Notes: generated by a model from the letters alone, not told the origin. Shown: positions 6,627 through 14,107, counted from the first letter of the stretch. The stretch: 15,202 nucleotides of DNA from Dehalococcoidia bacterium (GCA_030745955.1 JASLNQ010000023.1:1-15202); one strand, 5' to 3'. Numbers and translations are program-made.

Positions 6627-7631
6627 TTACTTCCGGTTGTTGAACGGCCCCGTGCGATACGGCTCGGCGTATTCAACAACCGTCCCGCCACCCGTTGCAT
6701 TTTCGAGGAGGTCCAGCGCTTCCTTCAGGATGGCCTTCTGCTTCTCGTCGTCGAACGGGGCCGAAAGAGGACGCCCCATCGGGTGTGGTGTTAGCAGCAT
6801 TCGAGCCGGGACCATCGCCTCCGTTCGGTCCCTGAACACCGCCGACATCACGATAACGCTCGGAATACCAGCTTCCTCGAACGCCCTGGCAACGTGTCCG
6901 ACCGACACGTGGCACAACGGTCATATCGGTATAAGCACCGCGCCCTGGGCACCGGCGGTCTTCGCCGTTGCTGCCCACTCCGCTGCGTATTTATTCCGCA
7001 GGCGCAACTGCGATGTCAAACCGACGAACGAATACGCCGGGCTAACGAACTCGCCAATAAAACCCTCGTCGGCAAGCTCCAGCATCCGGTCAACAGGGAA
7101 CGAGGTATTCCGATCGGCCTCAGCTGCACGGATGTCGTAGCCACCGTGCCGCACCCGCGTCCGTTCGCGTGACGTAGTGATCGGAATCTCCGAGAGAATC
7201 GGATCGGCCCTGCCAAACTCAGTCGTCATCTTCACGGCCTGCTCCTGGGTCAGGCCGCCCATGCCGAACGGTTTGGGGTCGTCACCCTCTGCGAAATGAC
7301 CTGTCGTGGTCAGCAGTGCGATACGGCTTTCCGATACGGGCTTGCTGAGTGTCGCGAACGGCCCCTCGTCGTATTCGAACTGGCCGGGGCCTGCATACAC
7401 CTCCGTCTGGGCGCGCAGCACGGCTTCGACTATAGGCCCGGGGTCACCGTCATCCACCAGGTTTCCGGTCAGATCCAGGAGCTCCTGCAGAAACTTGCCC
7501 GAGAGCTGCGGTGTGCCCACCCTGAACCACTTGAAAAAGAGGTCGGCCCGGGAACCGTACGAGAATGAGTTGCGGAAGTCGTCGAACGACTCGGCTGACG
7601 ATTGCCGCGGAGTGGTGTTTGTGGTGGCCAT
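6627..7631 (-). CDS. Selenoprotein B family reductase (GrdB/PrdB-like), Sec at in-frame UGA
   Basis: This is a member of the glycine/sarcosine/betaine reductase selenoprotein B family. Characterised members reductively cleave glycine, betaine, sarcosine or D-proline; the substrate here is unknown. A conventional reading gives two pieces, 7631-6921 and 6917-6627, in the same frame, separated only by TGA (6921-6923). Read as selenocysteine it gives one 334-residue protein with Sec237. It lies in IPI-U-PLCH (234-241), the family's UxxC redox motif, and similarity continues on both sides: SRIALLTTTGHF (102-113), FPVDRMLELADEGFIG (178-193), VGHVARAFEEAGIPSV after the UGA. A SECIS-like hairpin lies 10 bases beyond the UGA. 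It sits 65 bases after CoA-transferase subunit B and two bases before a membrane-protein gene. A premature stop is the alternative, made less likely by the hairpin and the intact downstream frame. Confidence 0.88.
6892..6910 (-). promoter_or_regulatory. Bacterial SECIS-like hairpin for UGA recoding
   Basis: On the minus strand ACGTGTC (6910-6904), loop GGTCG (6903-6899) and GACACGT (6898-6892) form a perfect 7-bp stem; two more G-C pairs are possible below one mismatch. The stem starts 10 bases after the UGA and the loop 17 bases after it. Bacterial SECIS elements have a GG at the apical loop about 16-37 bases past the UGA, and the GGUC here is also found in the E. coli fdhF loop. SelB would bind it. 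Confidence 0.8.
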
Positions 7632-7696
7632 GCCGCTAGTCTACTCACCCCAAACGCAAACGGCCAAATATCGGGCATGCAGGCGCAGTGTGCCGC

Positions 7697-8383
7697 TCAA
7701 GCCATCAAGCCAATTCCACCGTCGGTCACTAGTTCGGCTTCTGTCCGGACCTGCACGTCGTCGAACGACCATCCCGGGGCCACTTCCGTAAGGACCAGTT
7801 GCCCACTACCCCGGTCGACCGTGATCACCGCGATATCGGTAACAATCTCGTCGACGCACGCCGGCGCCGTCAACGGGAAAGTGCACTCATCGACAATCTT
7901 CGCGATATCGCCACGGACCGTGTGCTCCATCGCAATCACGACCCGTCTGGCGTTCGCGGCAAGGTCCATTGCACCGCCGATGCTGCCGATCCCCCGCTTT
8001 GGGATCATCCAGTTCGCAAGGTCGCCATTTCGCGAGACCTGGAGCGCACCGAGCACAGTCACATCGATATGGCCGCCACGGATCAGGTTGAACGACTCGA
8101 CGGAGTCGAAAAAAGCCATCCCCGGCACGCGCTTCGGAAACTTGCCCCCGGCATCCATCAGGTTTGGATCGCCCTCACCCGGAGCCGCGAGCTCTTCAAA
8201 GCCGAGGACACCGTTCTCGGCCTGGTACCTCAGTTCGATCCCATCGGGCAGAAAGTCGGCGCACATCGCCGGAATGCCAATCCCGAGGTTCACCGTCGAG
8301 CCGTCAACAAGGTCACGCGCGGCCCTGCGAGCAATACCAGCACGGTCAAGCCGCGGTGCAGGATCAACCATTTGTTGTGTCAC
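7697..8383 (-). CDS. CoA-transferase subunit B (3-oxoacid type)
   Basis: This is the beta subunit of a family I CoA-transferase, which moves CoA between acyl-CoA and a free acid (for example succinyl-CoA with a 3-oxoacid) through a glutamyl-CoA intermediate. Its 228 residues match the family. Visible features are VNLGIGIPAMCADFLP (31-46), the catalytic motif AENGVLGFEE (55-64) with Glu56, and AMDLAANARRVVIAMEHT (138-155). The frame opens with GTG at 8381-8383; an ATG four codons later (8369-8371) is a good alternative because a possible -10 hexamer overlaps the GTG. The acid substrate cannot be read from the sequence. The partner subunit A lies upstream on the same strand but 188 bases away, separated by a palindromic repeat. 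The selenoprotein gene follows 65 bases downstream. Confidence 0.93.
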   Translation of the reverse strand: MTQQMVDPAPRLDRAGIARRAARDLVDGSTVNLGIGIPAMCADFLPDGIELRYQAENGVLGFEELAAPGEGDPNLMDAGGKFPKRVPGMAFFDSVESFNLIRGGHIDVTVLGALQVSRNGDLANWMIPKRGIGSIGGAMDLAANARRVVIAMEHTVRGDIAKIVDECTFPLTAPACVDEIVTDIAVITVDRGSGQLVLTEVAPGWSFDDVQVRTEAELVTDGGIGLMA

Positions 8384-8409
8384 TATGTTTCTATCTCACC
8401 GAAGGTCAA
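8382..8409 (-). promoter_or_regulatory. Possible promoter of CoA-transferase subunit B
   Basis: The minus strand reads TTGACC (8409-8404), a 16-base spacer and CATAGT (8387-8382). The -35 matches consensus at 5 of 6 positions and the -10 at 4 of 6. Transcription would begin about 8375, just before the ATG at 8371, giving an almost leaderless message. Weak evidence. Confidence 0.3.
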
Positions 8410-8417
8410 TTTCATCC

Positions 8418-8541
8418 CTCCCTGCAGGGAGAAAGCTAGAGCATGTACTGAGGGTGTCGAAGTAGGTGGGCCACGGCTTGCAGGCGGTGGTTCACGCGTC
8501 TTTAGGAACCACCCACACCCTAACCTCTCCCTCACAGGGAG
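8418..8541. repeat. MITE-like palindromic element between CoA-transferase subunit genes
   Basis: The left end has the perfect 14-base palindrome CTCCCTGCAGGGAG (8418-8431) and AGGGTG (8451-8456). The right end, CACCCTAACCTCTCCCT plus CACAGGGAG (8516-8541), is its inverted, slightly longer counterpart. Inside is a perfect 8-bp inverted repeat, GGTGGTTC (8486-8493) and GAACCACC (8506-8513). The whole 124 bases could fold into one imperfect hairpin with no coding capacity, as expected for a miniature inverted-repeat element. No clear target-site duplication was seen. Confidence 0.6.
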
Positions 8542-8571
8542 CGGGGATCAAGCTCGTAAAGCCCAACCAAA

Positions 8572-9303
8572 TCAAGGCAACACATCCCCCGCCTCCCTTT
8601 GCACGATCCGGTCGACATACGTGCTCAGCGTACCCACCCGCTCGGGATCGATCCCACCCGGCTCAACGATCTCGTCAACCTCAGCGATCGTGATCCTTGC
8701 CGCCGTGGCCATCGCCGGGTTGAACGCCCGCGAGGTGCCTATGTACTGCAGGTTGCCCAGGGTATCGGCCTTTTCCGCACGTACAAGTGCGTAATCGGCC
8801 GGCAGGGCGTGCTCCAACAGGTACGTCCGATCCCCAAACTCACGCTGCTCCCGGTCCGCGGCCGCCGGCGTCCCCACCCCCGTTGGAGTGTAGAACGCCG
8901 GGATACCCGCCCCCGCAGCACGAATCCGCTCGATCAAGGTCCCCTGCGGCACGATGTCAACCTCGGCACGACCCTCACGCCACGCCTTCTCGATATCGCT
9001 CAACGGATTCGTAGTGCCGGGCACGGGGAACGAACAGATGATTTTCGTCGCCTGTCCGGTCTCGAAAAACATCCCCTGGTCAATCGGCTCGAGATCGCCT
9101 GGCCAGCCGTAGCCTGTGGTCCTGGATATTCCAGCCACGTTACCGATGATCGTCAACCTGCCGACACCGAGATCACGCAGCGCAAGCATCAACCGGGTCG
9201 GCTGCCCGCCAGCACCACCGAAACCACCGATCATGATCGACGCACCCTCTGGAATGTCGGCGACGGCCTCGGCGAACGATTTGGATATTTTGTTAACTGG
9301 CAC
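8572..9303 (-). CDS. CoA-transferase subunit A (3-oxoacid type)
   Basis: This is the alpha subunit partner of the downstream beta subunit; together they form a family I CoA-transferase. From the GTG at 9303 it has 243 residues, the usual size. Family stretches are IPEGASIMIGGFGGAGGQP (17-35), the glycine-rich CoA-binding region, and PQGTLIERIRAAGAGIPAFY (119-138) followed by TPTGVGT. The frame extends upstream to 9492, but that extension has no family resemblance, so the GTG before PVNKISKSFAEAV was chosen; it has no Shine-Dalgarno. A TACAAT hexamer 10 bases before the GTG suggests a leaderless or nearly leaderless message. The usual close coupling of A and B subunit genes is broken by a palindromic element. 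Substrate unknown. Confidence 0.93.
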   Translation of the reverse strand: MPVNKISKSFAEAVADIPEGASIMIGGFGGAGGQPTRLMLALRDLGVGRLTIIGNVAGISRTTGYGWPGDLEPIDQGMFFETGQATKIICSFPVPGTTNPLSDIEKAWREGRAEVDIVPQGTLIERIRAAGAGIPAFYTPTGVGTPAAADREQREFGDRTYLLEHALPADYALVRAEKADTLGNLQYIGTSRAFNPAMATAARITIAEVDEIVEPGGIDPERVGTLSTYVDRIVQREAGDVLP

Positions 9304-9313
9304 GGCGGGCCAG

Positions 9314-9319
9314 ATTGTA
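9314..9319 (-). promoter_or_regulatory. Possible -10 hexamer of CoA-transferase subunit A
   Basis: The minus strand reads TACAAT, 5 of 6 to TATAAT, in a locally A+T-rich patch (9304-9335). A -35 is not clear (TTCCGA at spacer 16 is weak). Transcription would begin within a few bases of the GTG start. Confidence 0.35.
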
Positions 9320-9519
9320 CTTAAAAATAAAGAGGTCGGAACAGATGCGCCCGACCCCGATCGCAGTTTTGGCAATCCCACCGCCGGGTGAACCTGCGAG
9401 CTGAACAACTCGAACTCCCACCCCGCTTCGCTTACACTTCGACATGCCTTCTCACGGCAACGTCCCGACACGAACACACCAGCCGCACCCACCCGGCCTC
9501 ACCTGCAAACAAAACCCCG

Positions 9520-10311
9520 ATGCCAAAAAACAAAGACTTCACGCTGATCGCCCACCGCGGCGCCTCCTACGACGCCCCGGAAAACACGTTCGAAGCCTTC
9601 GACCTCGCGCTCGAACTCGGATTTGACAACTTTGAAACCGATGTCCAGCTAACGCGCGATGGCACGGCGGTGATGGTCCACGACGACACGCTCAACCGCA
9701 CGACCGACGGCACCGGACTCGTCGCCGAAACGACAATCGCAAAGATAAAGTCCCTGAACGCCGGACTCTGGTTCGAAGGCCCTGAAGACGGCGCTGGAAT
9801 TCACGGCCCACTCGCCTATTCCGAGGCGTTCGTGCCGACACTCGACGAATTCCTCGAGCGCTACGCTGGCAGAGCGCACGTCCACCTCGAACTCAAGTCA
9901 ACCGAGCCCGAACTCGCCGCGACGGCCATGAAGTCGCTGAAAGAGAAGGGCTGGCTCGACCAGCACACCGGAGACAGCATCGCCCCCGGCCTCACCATCT
10001 CCTCGTTCCGCTTCGAGCAACTCGAACGCTCGGTCGCCCTCATGCCCAACATCGCCCACGGCTGGCTGCTCCAGGAAATCGACCAGGCATCGCTGAAAGC
10101 CGCAGTCGAACTCGGGCTCTCAGGCATCTACCCGAACGCAGGCAAGGTCACCAGGCAGCAGATCACCGATGCCAACGCCGCGGGACTCGTCGTCCGGACA
10201 TGGGGCATCGCCAACTCGAAGGCGGCGCTGAAGCGCGCGTACCAGTCAGGCGCACTCGGCACCACGGTCGACTGGCCGGCGAAAGCACGTGAAATAATCG
10301 GCTCGCTTTAG
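9520..10311 (+). CDS. Glycerophosphodiester phosphodiesterase (GDPD family)
   Basis: GDPD enzymes hydrolyse glycerophosphodiesters from phospholipid breakdown to sn-glycerol-3-phosphate and an alcohol in a metal-dependent reaction. From the ATG at 9520 the protein has 263 residues, typical of cytoplasmic UgpQ-like forms. The start motif LIAHRGASYDAPENTFEAF (9-27) includes catalytic His12, and FETDVQLTRDG (38-48) gives the metal ligands Glu39 and Asp41. MVHDDTLNRTTDGTG (52-66) gives His54, LELK (123-126) another acidic ligand, and the barrel closes with VVRTWGIAN (224-232). The frame stays open upstream to 9388, but the HRGA motif normally lies within about 15 residues of the start, so 9520 is preferred although no Shine-Dalgarno is visible. 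No signal peptide is present. It is transcribed divergently from the CoA-transferase. Confidence 0.93.
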   Translation: MPKNKDFTLIAHRGASYDAPENTFEAFDLALELGFDNFETDVQLTRDGTAVMVHDDTLNRTTDGTGLVAETTIAKIKSLNAGLWFEGPEDGAGIHGPLAYSEAFVPTLDEFLERYAGRAHVHLELKSTEPELAATAMKSLKEKGWLDQHTGDSIAPGLTISSFRFEQLERSVALMPNIAHGWLLQEIDQASLKAAVELGLSGIYPNAGKVTRQQITDANAAGLVVRTWGIANSKAALKRAYQSGALGTTVDWPAKAREIIGSL

Positions 10312-10500
10312 CCCGATTCCGCACGATCCTCACGTAACATCCACGCTGTTTCGCCAGCGGCGCGCCAAATAACCGCTAGGTTTCTCCAAGTTTCTGGCGA
10401 TAAGTGGCTGCACCCGGTAATCTGGCCCGGAAATACGAGCCGGGAAATCAAGGCGGCCTGTTGCCCAACACTATTTGACCTTTAGCGGAGTAATTGACGA

Positions 10501-11352
10501 ATGTTCTACGACACATCCAGTTTCAAGAAGCCAGCTCCGCACCTGCGGGACGACCGCTTCCACGCGATTGTGCTGCTACTGCCACGCGAGTCGAAACGGC
10601 TCCTGGCACGCGCAGTGCTCCAGGTACCCGAGGTGAAGCGGGTTCTCGACGACGGCTTTTTCGTCGTTTCTCGCGGCGTTACGCCCGCATACATTCTCGA
10701 AGAACTGACCGGCCAGAAATTCGACAAGGCCAACGCCACCGCCGGCATCGTCGCGAGCGGCCGCCTGGCGAGCACGGTCGAAGAAAACCGGCTCGGCCCC
10801 TGGGTTTTCAAGGATGGCGAACTCTCAGAGATCCCGGCTCCTGAAGCCCTCTCGCAGTTCCGCGCACGCGACGTGTCCATTAAGGGTGCAAACGCAGTCG
10901 ATCCCGACGGCAACGTCGGCGTCCTGGCGGCCGATGGCGCAGGCGGTACGGTCGGAGGGATCTGGGGAACCCTGGCAGCCAGGGGAGCACACTGGGTGGC
11001 CCCGGTCAGCCTGGAACGCCTCATTCCTTCCGTCATCGAAGCGGCGCGAGTCACCGGCAACCACCTTTGGGACCTCACAATGGGCCAGTCGGCAGGACTC
11101 ATGCCGATCGTCAACGCACAGGTCATCACCGAAATTCAGGCCATTGAAATCCTCACCGGCGCGACCGCAACCCACGTCGCTTCCGGCGGTGTGGCAGGCT
11201 CCGAGGGCGCAGTGATCCTGTCGGTGTCGGGCGAAGAAGCAGTCGTGCGCGAGGCCTTCGATCTCCTTGAAGCGATCAAGGGCGAAGAGCAGTTCGACGC
11301 ACCAGACCTCATCCCGTACATACGCGAACCGGAAGCCGCACCGCAGCACTGA
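10501..11352 (+). CDS. Conserved protein of unknown function
   Basis: I do not recognise a characterised family for this 283-residue protein, although stretches look like those of an uncharacterised conserved protein family. Near the N-terminus is IVLLLPRESKRLLARAVLQV (23-42). The middle has FVVSRGVTPAYILEELTG (54-71), VSIKGANAVDPDGNVGVLAA (125-144), a Gly-rich turn GAGGTVGG (146-153) and WVAPVSLERLIPSVIEAA (165-182). Near the C-terminus is ITEIQAIEILTGATATHVAS (209-228), then GGVAGSEGAVIL. The alternation of strands and Gly-rich loops suggests a Rossmann-like or NagB/RpiA-like alpha/beta fold; that is inference. It has no signal peptide or membrane segment. GCGGAG (10485-10490) lies ten bases before the ATG. 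A strong hairpin follows the stop, so it is probably monocistronic, between the GDPD and enolase genes. Confidence 0.85.
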   Translation: MFYDTSSFKKPAPHLRDDRFHAIVLLLPRESKRLLARAVLQVPEVKRVLDDGFFVVSRGVTPAYILEELTGQKFDKANATAGIVASGRLASTVEENRLGPWVFKDGELSEIPAPEALSQFRARDVSIKGANAVDPDGNVGVLAADGAGGTVGGIWGTLAARGAHWVAPVSLERLIPSVIEAARVTGNHLWDLTMGQSAGLMPIVNAQVITEIQAIEILTGATATHVASGGVAGSEGAVILSVSGEEAVVREAFDLLEAIKGEEQFDAPDLIPYIREPEAAPQH

Positions 11353-11370
11353 TCGACCGAACATCGCTTC

Positions 11371-11395
11371 CCCCCGGCAACCTTCATGCCGGGGG
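11371..11395 (+). terminator. Strong GC hairpin after the unknown-function gene
   Basis: CCCCCGGC (11371-11378) and GCCGGGGG (11388-11395) pair perfectly over 8 bp with a 9-base loop, 18 bases after the stop at 11352. There is no U-tract, so it is either a non-canonical terminator or an mRNA 3'-end stabiliser. It separates this gene from the enolase operon. Confidence 0.5.
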
Positions 11396-11570
11396 AGGTT
11401 GCGCGCAATAAACACGCCGTCGCTATTGCCACCCCATGCGCTCCGTCCCACCATGACCGGCGTCGCCATCAGGTAAAGTCGGTCGCACCGCCCTCAACCC
11501 GGCAAAGGCAATCGAAAACCGCTCCCCGAACGAATCCACCCCGAACACCAAAACTCACGGAAAAGCAGAA

Positions 11571-12773
11571 ATGAAGATCGAAAAAGTCCGGCTCCGCCAC
11601 GTATTTGGAACCATCGAGACCAATGGGCTTTTCTGGGAAGAGCGACTCGTCATGCCGCTCGACGTCTACTCGGAATTCCGTGACACCACGAAGCGGGTTG
11701 GGTGGAGTAACCAGACCGCCGACACCGCACTGGCCCACGACGCCTACTTCGTCCAGGTCGAAACCGACGAGGGCGTGATCGGAATCGGCGGTCCGATGGA
11801 CAAACCGGTTGCGTTCATCGTCGAGAACGAACTCTCAAGGTTCCTGGTCGGCCGCGACCCGCTGGCGACCGAGTTCATCTGGGACATCCTCCACCGTGCG
11901 ATGGTCCACGGACGCCAGGGCAGCACGATGATCGCCATCAGCGCCATCGACAACGCCCTGTGGGACCTCAAGGGCCGCTACCTGGACGTACCCGCCTACA
12001 CGATCATCGGCGGCCCCACCCGGACCGGGGTCCCCGCCTACGCCTCCATGCTCGGTTACAACGTGCTCGACTTCGGCCTTGTCGCCGAGCGGGCAAAGCA
12101 GTTCCAGGAACAGGGCTACACCGCCCAGAAATGGTTCTTCCGCCACGGTCCGATGTCCGGCCCCGAAGGGTTCAAGAAGAACGTCGGGCTGGTCGAAACG
12201 CTTCGCGAAACACTCGGTGATGACGACGACATCATGCTCGACTGCTGGCAGGCGATGGACGTCAACTACGTCATCAAGCTGGCCGAAGCCATCGACGACC
12301 TCCACCCCCGCTGGCTCGAAGAAGTAGCGATGCCCGACCGCATCGACTCGTACCGAAAAATCCGGGAAGCCACCAACATCCCGATCTCCGGCGCCGAGCA
12401 CCACTACACCCGCTGGGGCATGAAGCAGTTCATCGACGCCGAGGCGCTCGACATACTGCAACCCGACATCTACTGGGCAGGCGGCCTGTCGGAAGTCCTG
12501 AAGATAGCGGCGATCGCAACCGCGGCCGACCTCATCACGATCCCGCACGGCCACTCCACCAATGCCGGCATCCACTTCTCGGTCACGCAGCCGCCGATCC
12601 ACACCCCCTACCAGGAATACCTGGTCAAGTGGAACACCATCCACCAGCACTTCCTGAAAGACGCCGTCAAGCCCGAAAACGGTGTAATCCAGGCCCCGAC
12701 AGGAGTCGGCATGTCCATGGACCTCGAACCCGACAAAATCGAAAAAGAAGAAGAACCGAACTTCGGTTCGTAA
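11571..12773 (+). CDS. Enolase-superfamily dehydratase, paralogue 1 (rhamnonate-dehydratase-like)
   Basis: Enolase-superfamily enzymes abstract the proton alpha to a carboxylate; many of this type dehydrate acid sugars. The protein has 400 residues. The N-terminal capping domain (about 1-130) ends at AISAIDNALWDLKGR (122-136). The barrel has YTAQKWFFRHGPMSGPEGF (183-201), a pattern seen in L-rhamnonate-dehydratase-like members. Metal ligands are Asp224 (IMLDCW), Glu250 (RWLEE) and Glu276 (SGAEHHYTRW). Asp299 (LQPD) and His326 (IPHGH) would form the catalytic Asp-His dyad. The ligand set is complete, so the enzyme should be active; the substrate cannot be assigned. The ATG has only a weak upstream GGAAAAG. 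It leads a three-gene plus-strand run, 50 bases ahead of its closest paralogue. Confidence 0.92.
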   Translation: MKIEKVRLRHVFGTIETNGLFWEERLVMPLDVYSEFRDTTKRVGWSNQTADTALAHDAYFVQVETDEGVIGIGGPMDKPVAFIVENELSRFLVGRDPLATEFIWDILHRAMVHGRQGSTMIAISAIDNALWDLKGRYLDVPAYTIIGGPTRTGVPAYASMLGYNVLDFGLVAERAKQFQEQGYTAQKWFFRHGPMSGPEGFKKNVGLVETLRETLGDDDDIMLDCWQAMDVNYVIKLAEAIDDLHPRWLEEVAMPDRIDSYRKIREATNIPISGAEHHYTRWGMKQFIDAEALDILQPDIYWAGGLSEVLKIAAIATAADLITIPHGHSTNAGIHFSVTQPPIHTPYQEYLVKWNTIHQHFLKDAVKPENGVIQAPTGVGMSMDLEPDKIEKEEEPNFGS

Positions 12774-12823
12774 CGAGCGACACCCACCACCGATAACACA
12801 CGAAAGATCAGGGACCACCCAAC

Positions 12824-14020
12824 ATGAAAATCACCGACATCAGGCTCCGCCAGGTCACCGCAATCATGGACGTCGACGGACCCTTCATGGAAGAACGGCT
12901 CGCCATGCCACTCGACATCTACGACGAGTTCCGTGAAAAAGGCTCGCCTCAGGCCGCAGGCCAGGTCGACGACACCCACTACAGGCTCGCCCCCGTCTTC
13001 GTTCAGGTCGAGACCGACGAAGGCGTGTCCGGCATTTCCGGCCCGACCATGCCCGGCGGCACCGCCTTCCACGTGTGGCAGTTGAAAGACCTGCTGATCG
13101 GCCGCGACCCGCTCGCCACCGAGTTCCTCTGGGACATCATGCACCGCAGCTCGGTGCACGGCCGCCAGGGCGAACCGATGATGGCCATCAGCCTCATCGA
13201 CAACGCACTCTGGGACCTCAAGGGCAAGTGGCTGAAGCAACCGGTCCACCGGCTGATCGGCGGCCCGAACCGGAAGTCGATGCCGGCCTACGCCTCGATG
13301 CTCGGATACAACACCACCGACATGGCCCTCGTCCGTGAACGGGCGCTGGAAATGCAGGGCAGGGGCTACACGGCCCAGAAATGGTTCTTCCGCCACGGCC
13401 CGATGTCCGGCCCCGAGGGCTTCAGGGCGAACGTCGCACTGGCCGAGACCCTCCGTGAAATACTTGGCGAAGACGACGACATCATGCTCGATTGCTGGCA
13501 GTCGATGGACGTCAACTACGTCGTCAGGCTCGCCGAAGCCATCGAAGACATCCACCCCCGCTGGCTCGAAGAAGTCGCCATGCCCGACCGCATCGACTCG
13601 TACAGGAAGATTCGGGAAGCGACCAACATCCCGATCTCTGGCGCAGAGCACGAGTACACCCGCTGGGGCTTCAAGCGATTCATGGACGCCGAGGCGCTCG
13701 ACATCATCCAGGCCGACCTCAACTGGGCCGGCGGCCTTTCCGAGGTCATCAAGATCGGCGCGCTCGCAACATCGTACGACCTGATAACGATCTGCCACCA
13801 GGGTGTTTCACCCGCCGGGATGGCCTGGTCGTCGGCACAGTCGCCGATCCACACCCCGTACGTGGAAATGCTCGTAAAACACGCCCGGATGCTCTACTTC
13901 TTCGATGCGAATGGCGGCCCGGACTTTTCCGATGGCGAACTGACCGTGAGTCAGGATCCCGGCTTCGGGTTCGACATCGACGAGTCGATCGTCGAGTCCG
14001 AACGCGACATCGAGTACTAG
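12824..14020 (+). CDS. Enolase-superfamily enzyme, paralogue 2 with altered catalytic loop
   Basis: This 398-residue protein is a close paralogue of the preceding gene. It shares MPLDIY/MPLDVY near the N-terminus, GRDPLATEF, the whole YTAQKWFFRHGPMSGPEGF block (182-200) and an identical 33-residue block from HPRWLEE (244) to SGAEH (276). Metal ligands are Asp223, Glu249 and Glu275; the candidate dyad is Asp298 (IQADLNWAGG) and His325. The His loop differs: ICHQGVSPAG in place of IPHGHSTNAG, and the ligand-side QPDIYW becomes QADLNW, so substrate or reaction has probably shifted. AGGGA (12810-12814) lies nine bases before the ATG. It starts 50 bases after the first paralogue, pointing to a tandem duplication inside an operon. 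The C-terminus is acidic (ESERDIEY). Confidence 0.92.
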   Translation: MKITDIRLRQVTAIMDVDGPFMEERLAMPLDIYDEFREKGSPQAAGQVDDTHYRLAPVFVQVETDEGVSGISGPTMPGGTAFHVWQLKDLLIGRDPLATEFLWDIMHRSSVHGRQGEPMMAISLIDNALWDLKGKWLKQPVHRLIGGPNRKSMPAYASMLGYNTTDMALVRERALEMQGRGYTAQKWFFRHGPMSGPEGFRANVALAETLREILGEDDDIMLDCWQSMDVNYVVRLAEAIEDIHPRWLEEVAMPDRIDSYRKIREATNIPISGAEHEYTRWGFKRFMDAEALDIIQADLNWAGGLSEVIKIGALATSYDLITICHQGVSPAGMAWSSAQSPIHTPYVEMLVKHARMLYFFDANGGPDFSDGELTVSQDPGFGFDIDESIVESERDIEY

Positions 14021-14107
14021 CCAACCGGTCACCGCCTACCGCCTGGGCGAACACGAACAACGCCACACAACACGACCACGAACCAACGGTTAGCGGAGGA
14101 AACAAGC

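Noticed and set aside
6917..7631. Reading the selenoprotein region as a pseudogene or as two separate genes
   Set aside because: The two pieces share one frame, the interruption is TGA exactly at the UxxC position, the second piece would start inside a conserved motif with no ribosome binding site, and a SECIS-like hairpin is present.
7602..8465. Plus-strand open frame opposite CoA-transferase subunit B
   Set aside because: Antisense to a gene with clear family motifs; the composition is Ser/Arg/Pro-rich with no recognisable domain.
9304..9492. N-terminal extension of CoA-transferase subunit A to 9492
   Set aside because: The extension lacks family similarity, crosses an A+T-rich promoter-like patch, and the GTG at 9303 gives the normal length.
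9388..9519. N-terminal extension of the GDPD protein to 9388
   Set aside because: The extension has no family resemblance, and the HRGA motif is expected close to the start; the ATG at 9520 fits.
11835..13798. Long minus-strand open frames opposite the enolase genes
   Set aside because: They mirror high-GC plus-strand genes with complete catalytic motifs, have low-complexity Val/Asp/Gly-rich composition and overlap each other; antisense shadows.
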